A stretch of 10,461 nucleotides of DNA from a bacterium (GTDB lineage: Bacteria > JAJRZV01), in contig JAJRZV010000104.1 of assembly GCA_024275095.1 (NCBI GenBank), positions 1-10,461 of the forward strand, read 5' to 3'. Positions 1 to 9,072 of the stretch are shown here, piece by piece (the first letter of the stretch is position 1; the number at the start of each line of letters is the position of its first letter). The position numbers and the translations under genes are program-made. The notes beneath the pieces were generated by a model, which ran no database searches, was not told the DNA's origin, and saw only the letters and a program-made list of their open reading frames with translations.

Positions 1-756
1 CAGGCCATAGAACGCATCTTTCCGGCAATCAGAAAGTATCCTATCGCAAGAGCCATGGCAGGAGTACGCATAACACTCTATCAGTGGGGCCCCAACGAGG
101 ATGCGCTGTCACGGGAACATCGGATTTACGATCACGGCAAAGAAGGAGGACCTGAGGGTCTTTACACCATTGCAGGCGGCAAGCTCGCCAGTTACCGTCT
201 CATGTCCGAAGAAATGGGAGATGTCATAGCGGCACGTCTGGGAGTAAAAGAAAAAAGCACAACTCATGTAGATCCCCTTCCCGGGGGTGAGCGAGAGTTA
301 GAACCTGCTGAGATCGCTGTTCAGTATCGTATTCACCCCTACTATGCAGCACGTCTTTACCGCAAATATGGAACGCGTGCACTGGAGATATTAGACATGA
401 TGGAACAGGAACCTTCCCTGAAAGAAATCGTTTGTCGGTGTGAACCAGTAACAGCAGCAGAAATTGTATTTGCTGTAAAAGAGGAGTTCGCCAGAACGCT
501 ACCTGACGTGAGAAGACGAACGCGCTTGGGCACAGGGGCATGCCAGGGTCGCCGCTGTGGACTGCGCGGTGCTCAAATTCTCGCTCAGGCATTGAACCTT
601 GATGATAGTGCAGCACTGGACGTCTACAGAGACTTTGTCCGGGAACGCTGGAAAGGTATAAAACCGGTGATTACAAAAACAAAAAACATCACGGGTATTG
701 CTCATCTCTTTAACACAAATGCGTTTTCCCGTGTGAGAAGGCCATGGGACGTGTAA
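1..756 (+). CDS. glpA: Anaerobic glycerol-3-phosphate dehydrogenase subunit A, C-terminal half (5' partial)
   Basis: Flavoprotein subunit that oxidises sn-glycerol-3-phosphate to dihydroxyacetone phosphate and passes electrons towards the quinone pool. The frame is open from base 1, so the gene starts upstream; the ATG at 55 is internal. The visible 251 residues hold the end of the FAD-dependent oxidoreductase domain, with the GlpA/GlpD signature GGK...SYR at window residues 59-66. A BFD-like [2Fe-2S] domain follows, with cysteines at window residues 145 and 147 (CRC) and 181 and 186 (CQGRRC). That iron-sulfur domain separates GlpA from aerobic GlpD, which lacks it. E. coli GlpA is about 540 residues, so roughly half is present. 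The last 13 nt overlap glpB, as expected for translationally coupled subunits. Family assignment is firm. The exact electron acceptor is not visible because no glpC follows. Confidence 0.9.
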   Translation, partial: QAIERIFPAIRKYPIARAMAGVRITLYQWGPNEDALSREHRIYDHGKEGGPEGLYTIAGGKLASYRLMSEEMGDVIAARLGVKEKSTTHVDPLPGGERELEPAEIAVQYRIHPYYAARLYRKYGTRALEILDMMEQEPSLKEIVCRCEPVTAAEIVFAVKEEFARTLPDVRRRTRLGTGACQGRRCGLRGAQILAQALNLDDSAALDVYRDFVRERWKGIKPVITKTKNITGIAHLFNTNAFSRVRRPWDV

Positions 757-1838
757 AAGTATATGGATCCGGCACGGCGGGTTTATTCGCCGCTTACACA
801 GCCGCTTCACTTGGTGCAGAGGTGGAAGTTTTCACACATTCTGGTGGTTCCTCATTGTTTTTCACCGGAGCGATGTTGCCTCCGGCAAGCAATCCACGTA
901 ATTTGTGGCCTTCCTGGCTGCAGAAAGAAATGAGCTCAAACTTTATGGACGCGCTGGAGCTCCTCGGTCAAACGGGATTGAGATATGCTGGTGATCCCGA
1001 AAAGGCAGAGACATACCTGAAATCAGACGGGGGCACCCTTCTGGCTTACTTCGTTCTTGAATCAATGCGAGGAGCAAATCTTGAACACATTTCATCCGTG
1101 CGGGCTGTAATGGTGAAATTTCAAAATGAACCCTTCGTAAAAGCACCTTCCCTCAATGCCGACATCCGCGTTCTCCACATCAATAGCAATGTTCATCCTA
1201 TGAAGATTGCGCGTGATGTAGAGGAAAAGGGTGTAGAAGTACTTTCATCACTCATCCCCTTAAATGAAGTGGATAACTGCGATGTAATACTCATTGAACC
1301 GTGCGCGGGATTGCGCTCTACCTCACAGGTCATGCAGGCCCTCCGAGAAAAACTTGGCAAAGAAGTGTGGGAAGTACCTTCTCCTGGAAGCAATGTGCCC
1401 GGCCAGCGGGTACTGGAACACCTGAAACAGGCATTCGACAATTTGCCCGTGACTTTTAAAGAAGGAAATTTTTTAACTGAAATACCCGAAGGAAACGGGG
1501 CTTCTGTCGTTTTAGCCACCGGTTTCGCGTGGTTATTTGATACCAAGAGCAACGCTTTTGCCATAACCCTGGAAGGTCCTGTACGCGAAATTTTAAGCCC
1601 TGATGCATTCCATCAGCGCACTCTTTTTAACGATTCGCCGTGGGCACAGCACGAAGCGTATTCAGTGCACGTTCTCATTGATGAAAAGATGCGGTTGCTC
1701 TCTCTTGAAAGGGAACCACTCCATCAGGGGCGCCTTTTTGCATGCGGTTCCCTGGTTACCGGACTTGAAGGAGGAATGGCTGCAACGCTGGTATCTGCAT
1801 ACATTGCAGGGCGGGAAGCCGCTCGAACTTCTTTATAA
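744..1838 (+). CDS. glpB: Anaerobic glycerol-3-phosphate dehydrogenase subunit B (GlpB-like flavoprotein)
   Basis: Second flavin subunit of the anaerobic glycerol-3-phosphate dehydrogenase, thought to relay electrons from GlpA to the membrane side. The 364-residue protein opens with a Rossmann dinucleotide-binding loop GSGTAG (residues 8-13), followed by GGSSLFFTGAM (34-44), which resembles the GlpB segment after the first fold. Near the C-terminus CGSLVTGLEGG (334-344) resembles the second flavin-contact loop typical of such oxidoreductases. It is shorter than E. coli GlpB (about 419). The ATG at 744 is preceded by the purine-rich GAGAAGG and overlaps the glpA stop by 13 nt, which supports this start. 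Similarity is weaker than for GlpA, so the call rests partly on position. The usual partner glpC is absent; the next gene, 5 nt on, is a glycosyltransferase. Confidence 0.78.
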   Translation: MGRVKVYGSGTAGLFAAYTAASLGAEVEVFTHSGGSSLFFTGAMLPPASNPRNLWPSWLQKEMSSNFMDALELLGQTGLRYAGDPEKAETYLKSDGGTLLAYFVLESMRGANLEHISSVRAVMVKFQNEPFVKAPSLNADIRVLHINSNVHPMKIARDVEEKGVEVLSSLIPLNEVDNCDVILIEPCAGLRSTSQVMQALREKLGKEVWEVPSPGSNVPGQRVLEHLKQAFDNLPVTFKEGNFLTEIPEGNGASVVLATGFAWLFDTKSNAFAITLEGPVREILSPDAFHQRTLFNDSPWAQHEAYSVHVLIDEKMRLLSLEREPLHQGRLFACGSLVTGLEGGMAATLVSAYIAGREAARTSL

Positions 1839-1843
1839 ACCGG

Positions 1844-3121
1844 ATGCAGGGACTCCTCGTCACATATTTCTTTTATCCCTTGGGCGGGGGAGCTACAAGA
1901 CGTGTGCATGCGCTGGTGAAATACGCTCGTGAGGAAGATGTATTTTTTCAGGTATTGACGGTAAAACCACAGTATTATCCTTCTGTATATCAGGCTGCAT
2001 CCCGAGAAGAAGCTCCACTCCCGGAAGGACACATACACCGGACAAAAGCACTGGAGCCTCCGCGAGAGGGATTTCGTGATGTTGTTTACACAGTAAAGCA
2101 AACAGGCGGCTTGAAACAACTTGTTCTAAAAATTGCACGCACCGTGTATCGCCATGCCATCGTACCCGATCAATTTATCACATGGTTGCCTTACGGTCTC
2201 AGGGGGGTAAAAGAGATAAAAAAATCAGGCAGACGTTTCGATTTTATTCTTTCATCAGGGCCACCCTTTACCGCCCATCTCATTGCTCTTGCAGCGCACA
2301 GGCGGTTCAAAGCCCCCTTACTACTTGACTACCGGGACCTGTGGAATGGAAGTCGTTATTACGCAAGGCCGTTTCCCGCTTCTTTCGTCAACAAAAATTT
2401 AGAGAAAAAAGTGCTTTCCAGTGCACGTTTTATCGCTGTAACCACCTCCAGAGCAAAACAGCGCCTGCTGCAGGAATTTCCTTTTATTGATCCGTCATTG
2501 GTACAGGTGGTCCCCAATGGATTTGATTTTGACCCCCTACCCTTTCAGTCGCCTTCCCAAGGCCCTTTTACGTTTCTTCATCTGGGCAGCCTTACACCGG
2601 AGAGAAACCCTGCGACATTTCTTTCAGCTATTAAAAAACTGATAGAGGAAGGCTTTTTAAAAAAAGATGTGAAGATCATTTTTCAGGGCTACGTTCACGA
2701 GGTCTGCCGAGATAGTATAGAGTCGTCCGGGCTTGGCAGGATGGTAGAAATACGCCCGGACGAACCTTACAACCTGGCTGTCAGGCGCCTTCAGGAAGCC
2801 CATGTACTCATTGTTCTACAATCGTTGGCCAATGGGGGAGACACAGCCATACCCGGTAAGTTCTACGATTACCTGGCGGCACGCCGTCCCGTACTGGTAC
2901 TCGACGAAGAAGGCGCTACATCTGAAGCTGCAAGAGAGTTAGGAATTCAATCAGTAGCTCACATATTCAATGAAAGAGAAATCCTGGAAAAAGTAAAAGA
3001 TATTATCCTCCGGTATGAAAAACATCTGGAAACTGCCAACCGCTCCACGGATGCACTCATGCGCTTTCACCGACGGGAAATATTCCGCTCATTTTTCAAT
3101 CAATTAAAATCAACCCTCTGA
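1844..3121 (+). CDS. GT4-type glycosyltransferase (GT-B fold)
   Basis: Predicted cytoplasmic or membrane-associated glycosyltransferase that moves a sugar from a nucleotide-sugar donor to an acceptor, probably in surface polysaccharide or glycolipid synthesis. The 425-residue protein begins with TYFFYPLGGGATRRV (residues 7-21), the N-terminal acceptor-side signature of many GT4 enzymes. LDYRDLWNG (161-169) follows, then VVPNGFDFD (222-230) at the domain hinge. The C-terminal Rossmann domain begins with FLHLGSL (244-250) and carries the donor-binding region GKFYDYLAARRPVLVL (338-353). I see no transmembrane helix or signal peptide. The start five bases after glpB fits the family N-terminus, although no strong ribosome binding site is visible. 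Donor and acceptor cannot be predicted. A link to glycerol-phosphate metabolism is conceivable from the neighbours but is not shown. Confidence 0.85.
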   Translation: MQGLLVTYFFYPLGGGATRRVHALVKYAREEDVFFQVLTVKPQYYPSVYQAASREEAPLPEGHIHRTKALEPPREGFRDVVYTVKQTGGLKQLVLKIARTVYRHAIVPDQFITWLPYGLRGVKEIKKSGRRFDFILSSGPPFTAHLIALAAHRRFKAPLLLDYRDLWNGSRYYARPFPASFVNKNLEKKVLSSARFIAVTTSRAKQRLLQEFPFIDPSLVQVVPNGFDFDPLPFQSPSQGPFTFLHLGSLTPERNPATFLSAIKKLIEEGFLKKDVKIIFQGYVHEVCRDSIESSGLGRMVEIRPDEPYNLAVRRLQEAHVLIVLQSLANGGDTAIPGKFYDYLAARRPVLVLDEEGATSEAARELGIQSVAHIFNEREILEKVKDIILRYEKHLETANRSTDALMRFHRREIFRSFFNQLKSTL

Positions 3122-3124
3122 TGT

Positions 3125-6100
3125 ATGACGTATTCTGACACCAGCACGGGTATAATAAACACCCACACCATGTGGAGCAGACAAAAAGACTTATTAAAGC
3201 GTGCAGTACTGGTTACCGCCTCAGCGGGTGCAGGCAAAACCGCACAGCTGACGCAGCGGTATATCCACATTTTAAACCACTCGGAAGACCCGGAATACTT
3301 CACCTGCATTCTCGCAATTACCTTTACAAATAAAGCTGCCAAGCAAATGAAAGAACGAATTCTCTCCGAGCTCATCACACGTGCCGTCGAAAACCATGAT
3401 GAAAAAGCGCTGAAAATTCTTGAATCCATGCTTCGTAATTCACGTCGGTTTCGTGTAAGCACCATTGACTCTTTTGTGCGTTCCTTATGCCTATCCTCCG
3501 CAGCATTCCTCGAGTTCCCTCCTGAATTCGACGTAGAGCTTAACCCGGATGAAACAATCAACTATGCACTCGATCTCCTATTGTCTGACCGCAGCGAAGT
3601 GAAAAGCACCGAGGAAGTAGTGGATACATGTTTGGAAATGGGAATTACACTGGGACTGAACCCCATCCCTTCACTCAAGCGCACCATTTCACGCCTTATC
3701 GTGGATTCTTACAGCAAGGTGGCAAAAGACACACACTATGGCAATGCTGTAGAAATAAAAAAAATCCAAGACGCACTGCGTGACGCATTGAAAAAACTCA
3801 TACAAAGATATGGGCAGTTAAAACCCGAAGAGAAAGACAATGCTGAAAAGCTTTTACAGTATCTGCAAAATGCCAGTGCACGTCAACTTATCAACGAGAA
3901 GGCCTTTAAACCTCTGCAGCGGCGTTCAAAATCGAAACCGAGAATGATTATTCGCAAAAACGACGGGGAACTTCAACAGCTTTACGCCGAGGTGACTCAC
4001 GTTCAGAGAGATTTTGTTGATATTTATTACAGTAATCTTTCAGGGGTATTTTCTAAATTTGTAAAGAAAACCTTATATCTCTCTCATAAGCATTTGAAAC
4101 GGAAGGGGCGTGTGCTTCTGGCAGATCTTTATTTACAACTTCTTGAACATCTGGAGAAAGATGAGGTGCCCACACTTTTTTTCTACTTAGGAGAAAAACT
4201 TGAACACTATCTTATAGATGAATTCCAAGATACAAATCCTGAACAATGGGCCGTGCTCCAGCCGCTGATAGAAACCGCCATCAGTCAGAATGCACGTGCA
4301 TCGTTCTTCGCAGTGGGTGACAGGAAACAGGCAATCTATCGTTTTCGTGGAGGTGATAGCAGAATTTTCGACCACGTAATCCGTGAATGTTTCCAATCAG
4401 AACGAATCCACCACGATACGAACTCGCTGAGAACCAATTACCGCAGTCTTCCGGCCATTCTCAATTTTGTGGCTGATGTTTTCCAGCCGACAAATTTAAC
4501 CACCGGGCTCAGAGAGGTGCTTCTTTCCCAAAATAGGGAAAAACCTCTTCTTGAGGAAGTTATCGAAGAGGTACAAAAGCTCTGGGCTTTTGACACCACG
4601 GTCAAACAAAAGCCGGCAGAAAAGAACGAGAAGGCTGAAGGGTTTGTAAAAGTCGAAGACATAGAAAATGCAGAAGATAATCTCGACGAGGTGGTTAAGG
4701 AAACACTTTTAAAACGTGTTCATGAGCTTTTAGCACGAAACTGGGCACTGGCTGATATATCAATACTGGTCAGAGACAATCAGCAGGTACAGAAAGTAAC
4801 AGGCTGGCTGAAGGACCATGGTATCTCTGTTGCTTCAGAAATCACATGGGACGTGCGCACACACGCAACAATGCGTGAGATTATTGCATTGTTGCGCTTT
4901 CTCAATCATCCGCCTGATGATACTTCATTTGCAGGATTTATTATGGGAGAGCTTTTTCTCAGCCTTGCAGGGTTAAGACGGGAAGAGGTGGAAGCATTCC
5001 TTCAGGAGCACCGCCTTGAAAAGAAGTCCGATGGAAAACATCTCTACCAGGCATTTCAAAATAAATTTCCTGAGGAATGGGAAACTCACATTGCGCCGTT
5101 TTTCCGGATGGTGGGATTTCGTACGCCTTATGAGCTACTGGTTGCTTTGGCCAAACACTACCGTGAGTTTTTCGAGAAAAGGCCAGAAGACGGCGTGTTC
5201 CTCTATCACCTCCTGGAAACGGCTGCAGAGGCTGAGGCCAATGGTAATACAGGCATGGACGATTTCATGAGATGGCTGGACAGTGCACCGCAGGAAACAT
5301 TTCTTCTCAAGCTACCAGATTATGGCGATGCTGTACAGGTACTCACTGTTCACAAAGCCAAGGGACTGGCATTCCCTGTTGTTATTTATCCATTCGGCTA
5401 TATTACACCCCGTGCACTCCGCCTCCCGGAAGTGTTTGTGAGCGATGAGGGACACATTATCATGGGACTTTCCAGAGAATCGGCAGCAAAAGGACTAAAG
5501 ATGAAAACCTTGGTTATAAAAGAAATAGCATCCAACCTCATCGACGAACTGAATCTTCTCTACGTGGCCTTTACACGGGCTCAATACGAATTACACGTGT
5601 TCTGTCTTAAACCAAAGCATTCGCCATGGATACCCTTACCCCTGCCCAAAAATCTGCGCAACCTCACGTACGGGGTAGAAAGTAGCTCTTGCGTTACAAA
5701 AACTGTTTCACCCGGTGAAGCAGGCGAACTTGTTATTGCTCCCGTACCATTCGCGGGTGAGGGGCTGCGACGACTCGTCAGACGTCGTGGGGATGTAACC
5801 ATTGACATAGAAGAACGCCGGAGACTCCAGCGCGGCAGGCTCATACACCGAGCCCTGGCCTATGTAGAGGTGGTACCAGAACATGCATGGGAAGAAATCA
5901 TTCACCAGGCAGTGGAGAAAGCAGCTTTTCAGGAAAAGTTGCACGAATTATCCAGAGAAATTGCGAGAGAACTCATCACTTTTTTTCAGGAACCTGAAAA
6001 TCGTGCTCTTATTCAGGGTACACCTGTAATGGTAGAAGCAGATTTGTGTGACAGTGAAGGCAATATTTACCGACCCGATCGAGTCCAAGAACGCGATGGT

Positions 6101-6271
6101 ATTATGGAAGTTATCGAATTCAAAACAGGGGAACATCCATCCGAAGAACATGCAGAGCAGGTGAAAAGTTATATTCATCTTCTGCAGTCGATATTCCAAG
6201 AAGCCCGCTTCAGGGGATACGTTGCATATATTGACCTTCAACAGGTGGAAACGATACCGTGGCAGAACTAA
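3125..6271 (+). CDS. addA: AddA-like UvrD-family helicase with C-terminal PD-(D/E)XK nuclease
   Basis: Motor and nuclease subunit of an AddAB (RecBCD-like) complex that resects double-strand breaks for RecA-dependent repair. All SF1A helicase motifs are present: Walker A ASAGAGKT (residues 32-39), motif Ia TFTNKAAKQM (66-75), Walker B DEFQD (365-369), motif III GDRKQAIYRFRGGD (398-411), NYR (438-440), motif V TVHKAKG (741-747) and motif VI YVAFTRAQ (813-820). The C-terminal nuclease shows His908 in RGRLIHRAL, Asp985 in YRPDRV, EFK (998-1000) and Gln1012, so it looks catalytically intact. At 1048 residues it is of the compact type. The ATG at 3125 lies three bases after the preceding stop without a clear Shine-Dalgarno. 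Met16 (ATG at 3170) is an alternative start, since the first 15 residues precede the conserved part. It overlaps addB by 13 nt. Confidence 0.9.
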   Translation: MTYSDTSTGIINTHTMWSRQKDLLKRAVLVTASAGAGKTAQLTQRYIHILNHSEDPEYFTCILAITFTNKAAKQMKERILSELITRAVENHDEKALKILESMLRNSRRFRVSTIDSFVRSLCLSSAAFLEFPPEFDVELNPDETINYALDLLLSDRSEVKSTEEVVDTCLEMGITLGLNPIPSLKRTISRLIVDSYSKVAKDTHYGNAVEIKKIQDALRDALKKLIQRYGQLKPEEKDNAEKLLQYLQNASARQLINEKAFKPLQRRSKSKPRMIIRKNDGELQQLYAEVTHVQRDFVDIYYSNLSGVFSKFVKKTLYLSHKHLKRKGRVLLADLYLQLLEHLEKDEVPTLFFYLGEKLEHYLIDEFQDTNPEQWAVLQPLIETAISQNARASFFAVGDRKQAIYRFRGGDSRIFDHVIRECFQSERIHHDTNSLRTNYRSLPAILNFVADVFQPTNLTTGLREVLLSQNREKPLLEEVIEEVQKLWAFDTTVKQKPAEKNEKAEGFVKVEDIENAEDNLDEVVKETLLKRVHELLARNWALADISILVRDNQQVQKVTGWLKDHGISVASEITWDVRTHATMREIIALLRFLNHPPDDTSFAGFIMGELFLSLAGLRREEVEAFLQEHRLEKKSDGKHLYQAFQNKFPEEWETHIAPFFRMVGFRTPYELLVALAKHYREFFEKRPEDGVFLYHLLETAAEAEANGNTGMDDFMRWLDSAPQETFLLKLPDYGDAVQVLTVHKAKGLAFPVVIYPFGYITPRALRLPEVFVSDEGHIIMGLSRESAAKGLKMKTLVIKEIASNLIDELNLLYVAFTRAQYELHVFCLKPKHSPWIPLPLPKNLRNLTYGVESSSCVTKTVSPGEAGELVIAPVPFAGEGLRRLVRRRGDVTIDIEERRRLQRGRLIHRALAYVEVVPEHAWEEIIHQAVEKAAFQEKLHELSREIARELITFFQEPENRALIQGTPVMVEADLCDSEGNIYRPDRVQERDGIMEVIEFKTGEHPSEEHAEQVKSYIHLLQSIFQEARFRGYVAYIDLQQVETIPWQN
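6243..6261 (+). promoter_or_regulatory. Ribosome binding site and GTG start of addB
   Basis: AGGTGG (6243-6248) lies ten bases before GTG 6259-6261, within the last codons of addA. No in-frame ATG occurs until residue 61, which is inside conserved sequence, so this site decides the start. Location inside addA suggests translational coupling of the two subunits. Confidence 0.65.
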
Positions 6272-9072
6272 TTCATTTGACGCCAGAGGAAGACGCACCT
6301 GAATGTTTAGCCCGTATCCTTGCTGCTGAGGGCAAGCGGGACCTGCGTCATACATGGGTAATATTCCCTGGCAGACGTCCCTTCTACTATCTCAACCGAC
6401 ATCTTGCACAACTGCTGAACGGAGCCTTCCTGCCACCAATGGAATTCACAGAAGACGAGTTCATTGAACATCTTGCACTATCCACCGGCGCAATAGAAGG
6501 CCAGCGCATAGAAACCCTGGATGCCCTCTCATTCCTTCATCAAAGCCTTAATGAGCTCTCTGGCAAGGGCCTTCTCAATCCGGGCGATTTTCAAACCTTC
6601 CTTAGATGGGGTTTTCGATTTATAAACTTTTTCGACGAACTGGAAGAACACCTCATCACCGTTAATGCTCACGCTCTCAAAAATCTGGAAGCTCAGGTTT
6701 TGTCCTTCGAAGACCGCATTCCGCGCTCCATTCAGAGTGTTCTTTCACAGATCTCTTTACTCATGCCACGGTTGCGCGATCGCCTTCTTCAAGCCCGGTA
6801 CTATACACGCGGCATGGCATACCGGGCAGCAACGGAAGGAATTAAGAGTGCCAGACCACCGGACGTAAAAAAAATTTTCTGGTACATACCTTATGCACTA
6901 TCACCATCGGAAGAATATATATTGAAGCAGCTGTGGGAAGGTCCACCCGAAATCGTGGTTATATACCATGAGCCCGGCCACCTGGGAGTCGTAAAAGAAC
7001 GCCCCAATGTGGTAAGTGTGCTGGAGAGATTAAAAGGAAAGTCACTCCCTGAAGCTCCTGTAAAAACCACCCCGCTACGCGTTTACCGGGCATTCAGCAC
7101 TCACAGCGAAATCCTCACTCTGCGAGAGGTGTTGAGAGAAGAAATAGACAAAAATCCTGCACGCACAGCAATTGTAATGCTGCGTACCGACGTGCTCCCG
7201 GTACTCCTGTCCGAGGTTCTTGAAGGGGTCTCTGTTGAATACAACATCACCATGGGATATCCCATTGCCCACTTTCCACCTTATTCTCTTATAATGGCTT
7301 TTATTAAGGTTTTAGAAACACGCCAGGCCGGTCGCTTCTACATACCGGCACTGTTCAATTTCCTCAAACATCCTTACATTAAAAACTTGCCCCTCGAAAA
7401 AGGAGGCTCTTTCAGGGCATTCGTGCATGCTCTGGAAAACGTATTTATCAGAAAAAACCTGGCTTTTGCACGGCCCGAAACGTTAAAAGACGCAGGAGCA
7501 AAAGCAAGCAGTGAAATCAACGTGGAAGAGCAAGAAGCACTGGAAATTTACCAGTATCTGCTCGGGCTTCTTATGCACGAAAAGGAACAGGAGGACGCTC
7601 TTGCTCATACGGCGGAGACGTTGGAAAGGCTCTTTCAGTTTCTCCTGACAAAAGGTGAAGGCAAAACCCATCCCTTTGCCGAAGAGTTCATTGGACGGGT
7701 GCTTGACCTTTTCCAGCGCATACGCCTCAGTTTTATGGGCAACCTTCCCCTGCGTCAAGAAGACAGGTTTTTTCTGCTTGCACACCTGCTCCAGAGCGAA
7801 AGAGTGCCATTTTCCGGCATACCGCTGGCAGGTCTCCAGGTGCTGGGCCTTCTGGAGACACGGGGCATCGCTTTTAAAAATGTGTATATCACAGACGTTA
7901 ATGAAGGGATACTTCCAACAGCAGGAGAAGGAGGCTGGCTGCCTCCGTCAATAAGGAAAGTTCTGAAGCTTCCTCTGCCAGAAGATACAGAAAAACTTCA
8001 GCGTTTCTACTTCGCACGTCTTGTCAATGGTGCAGACCAGGTAAATATCTTCTACGTAGATGCTCCAGATAAAATGCGCAGTCCCTTTGTTGAAGAAATG
8101 ATTCTTACACGCAAACTCGCCGGAATAGAAGTGAAAGAAAAAGGTGTTCTGTTCTCCACGTCAACCACATCCTCTCCCAGAGAAAGTACCGCGTTCAAAA
8201 AGACATCCGCTGTTCTTACAGCGCTTAAAAACATCCAGTTTCATCCCACAGCGCTGGATACCTACATGAAGTGTCCAGCGCGTTTCTACTTCCGATACCT
8301 GCTCAAGCTGGAAGAGGCCGACACCATTGAGGAAGATGTTGAGGCACGAGATGTGGGTAATATTGTACACGAAGCGCTTAGAACTGTATTCGAACCATTT
8401 GTGAATAAAGGATTCGTAACTCCCGAAGACATCGAAAAACGACGTTCCGTTTTACCGGTTATTGTGCGTGAGGCAATGAACCGCGAAGGTTTGGGCCCCA
8501 CTGACGAGGACGCTTCCGCTGTACGCGAAATTATCTATCACACACTACTGCAATACCTCAACAGGTATCTGGAGATAGAAAAGGAAAATGCTGAAAATAA
8601 AGGAATAAAAATTATAGCACTGGAGAAAAACATAGAAGTGTCTTTTCCACTGGATGCGAACGGGAATGCAGTGCCAGTGGTAGGTCGGGTGGATAGGATT
8701 GACTTCTTTGATGGAAAGGTAAGAATCATTGATTACAAGACCGGTGGCTCGGTGGACACACCAAAACGGAAGGGACTGAAAGCCCCCGCCAATCGGGAAG
8801 AAGCAAAACATATCATCAAATCCTTCCAACTGCCCCTTTACCTCTACTTGGGACGCTGCAAGGAATACTTTACCGACTACAACCAGGCCGATGCCGGTGT
8901 CATACTTATCAAGAATGTATTCAAAAAACCACGCGAGGTATTAAAAAATGTATTTTCTTCATCGTCAAAACCTTCAGAGATAATGGAGAATGTTTTTATA
9001 CCTGCCATGCGGCTTCTCATAAAAGAAATAATTGATGAAAGCAATCCTTTTATTCCGGACTCCTCTGACTAG
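6259..9072 (+). CDS. addB: AddB-like nuclease/inactive helicase subunit, ending at an amber codon inside its iron-sulfur motif region
   Basis: Second subunit of the AddAB end-resection complex. The 937-residue protein has a helicase-like but inactive N-terminal part: the segment VIFPGRRPFYYLNRHLA (residues 34-50) stands where a Walker A would be and has no GKT. ITDVNEGILP (544-553) is typical of AddB. The C-terminal PD-(D/E)XK nuclease has Cys672 (YMKCPARFYFRYLL), His704, GRVDRIDF (809-816), IIDYKTGG (823-830) and Gln857, so the catalytic residues look intact. The start is GTG at 6259, inside the end of addA, with AGGTGG ten bases upstream; this agrees with where the homologous region begins. 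The frame ends at TAG just after NPFIPDSSD, the point at which AddB proteins normally continue into a three-cysteine 4Fe-4S motif. Those cysteines are encoded in frame beyond the stop (see 9070-9123). The truncated product keeps only the first cluster ligand. Confidence 0.88.
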   Translation: MAELIHLTPEEDAPECLARILAAEGKRDLRHTWVIFPGRRPFYYLNRHLAQLLNGAFLPPMEFTEDEFIEHLALSTGAIEGQRIETLDALSFLHQSLNELSGKGLLNPGDFQTFLRWGFRFINFFDELEEHLITVNAHALKNLEAQVLSFEDRIPRSIQSVLSQISLLMPRLRDRLLQARYYTRGMAYRAATEGIKSARPPDVKKIFWYIPYALSPSEEYILKQLWEGPPEIVVIYHEPGHLGVVKERPNVVSVLERLKGKSLPEAPVKTTPLRVYRAFSTHSEILTLREVLREEIDKNPARTAIVMLRTDVLPVLLSEVLEGVSVEYNITMGYPIAHFPPYSLIMAFIKVLETRQAGRFYIPALFNFLKHPYIKNLPLEKGGSFRAFVHALENVFIRKNLAFARPETLKDAGAKASSEINVEEQEALEIYQYLLGLLMHEKEQEDALAHTAETLERLFQFLLTKGEGKTHPFAEEFIGRVLDLFQRIRLSFMGNLPLRQEDRFFLLAHLLQSERVPFSGIPLAGLQVLGLLETRGIAFKNVYITDVNEGILPTAGEGGWLPPSIRKVLKLPLPEDTEKLQRFYFARLVNGADQVNIFYVDAPDKMRSPFVEEMILTRKLAGIEVKEKGVLFSTSTTSSPRESTAFKKTSAVLTALKNIQFHPTALDTYMKCPARFYFRYLLKLEEADTIEEDVEARDVGNIVHEALRTVFEPFVNKGFVTPEDIEKRRSVLPVIVREAMNREGLGPTDEDASAVREIIYHTLLQYLNRYLEIEKENAENKGIKIIALEKNIEVSFPLDANGNAVPVVGRVDRIDFFDGKVRIIDYKTGGSVDTPKRKGLKAPANREEAKHIIKSFQLPLYLYLGRCKEYFTDYNQADAGVILIKNVFKKPREVLKNVFSSSSKPSEIMENVFIPAMRLLIKEIIDESNPFIPDSSD

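Noticed and set aside
1603-1932. A 109-codon plus-strand frame in another phase over the end of glpB
   Set aside because: It overlaps the conserved flavin-contact C-terminus of GlpB and the glycosyltransferase start, and its product has no domain-like sequence.
3121-3138. ATG at 3121 overlapping the glycosyltransferase stop as the addA start
   Set aside because: It is in a different frame from addA and reaches a stop after five codons.
5948-6355. A 135-codon minus-strand frame over the addA/addB junction
   Set aside because: Both sense frames show conserved nuclease and AddB sequence here, and the antisense product has no recognisable domain or initiation site.
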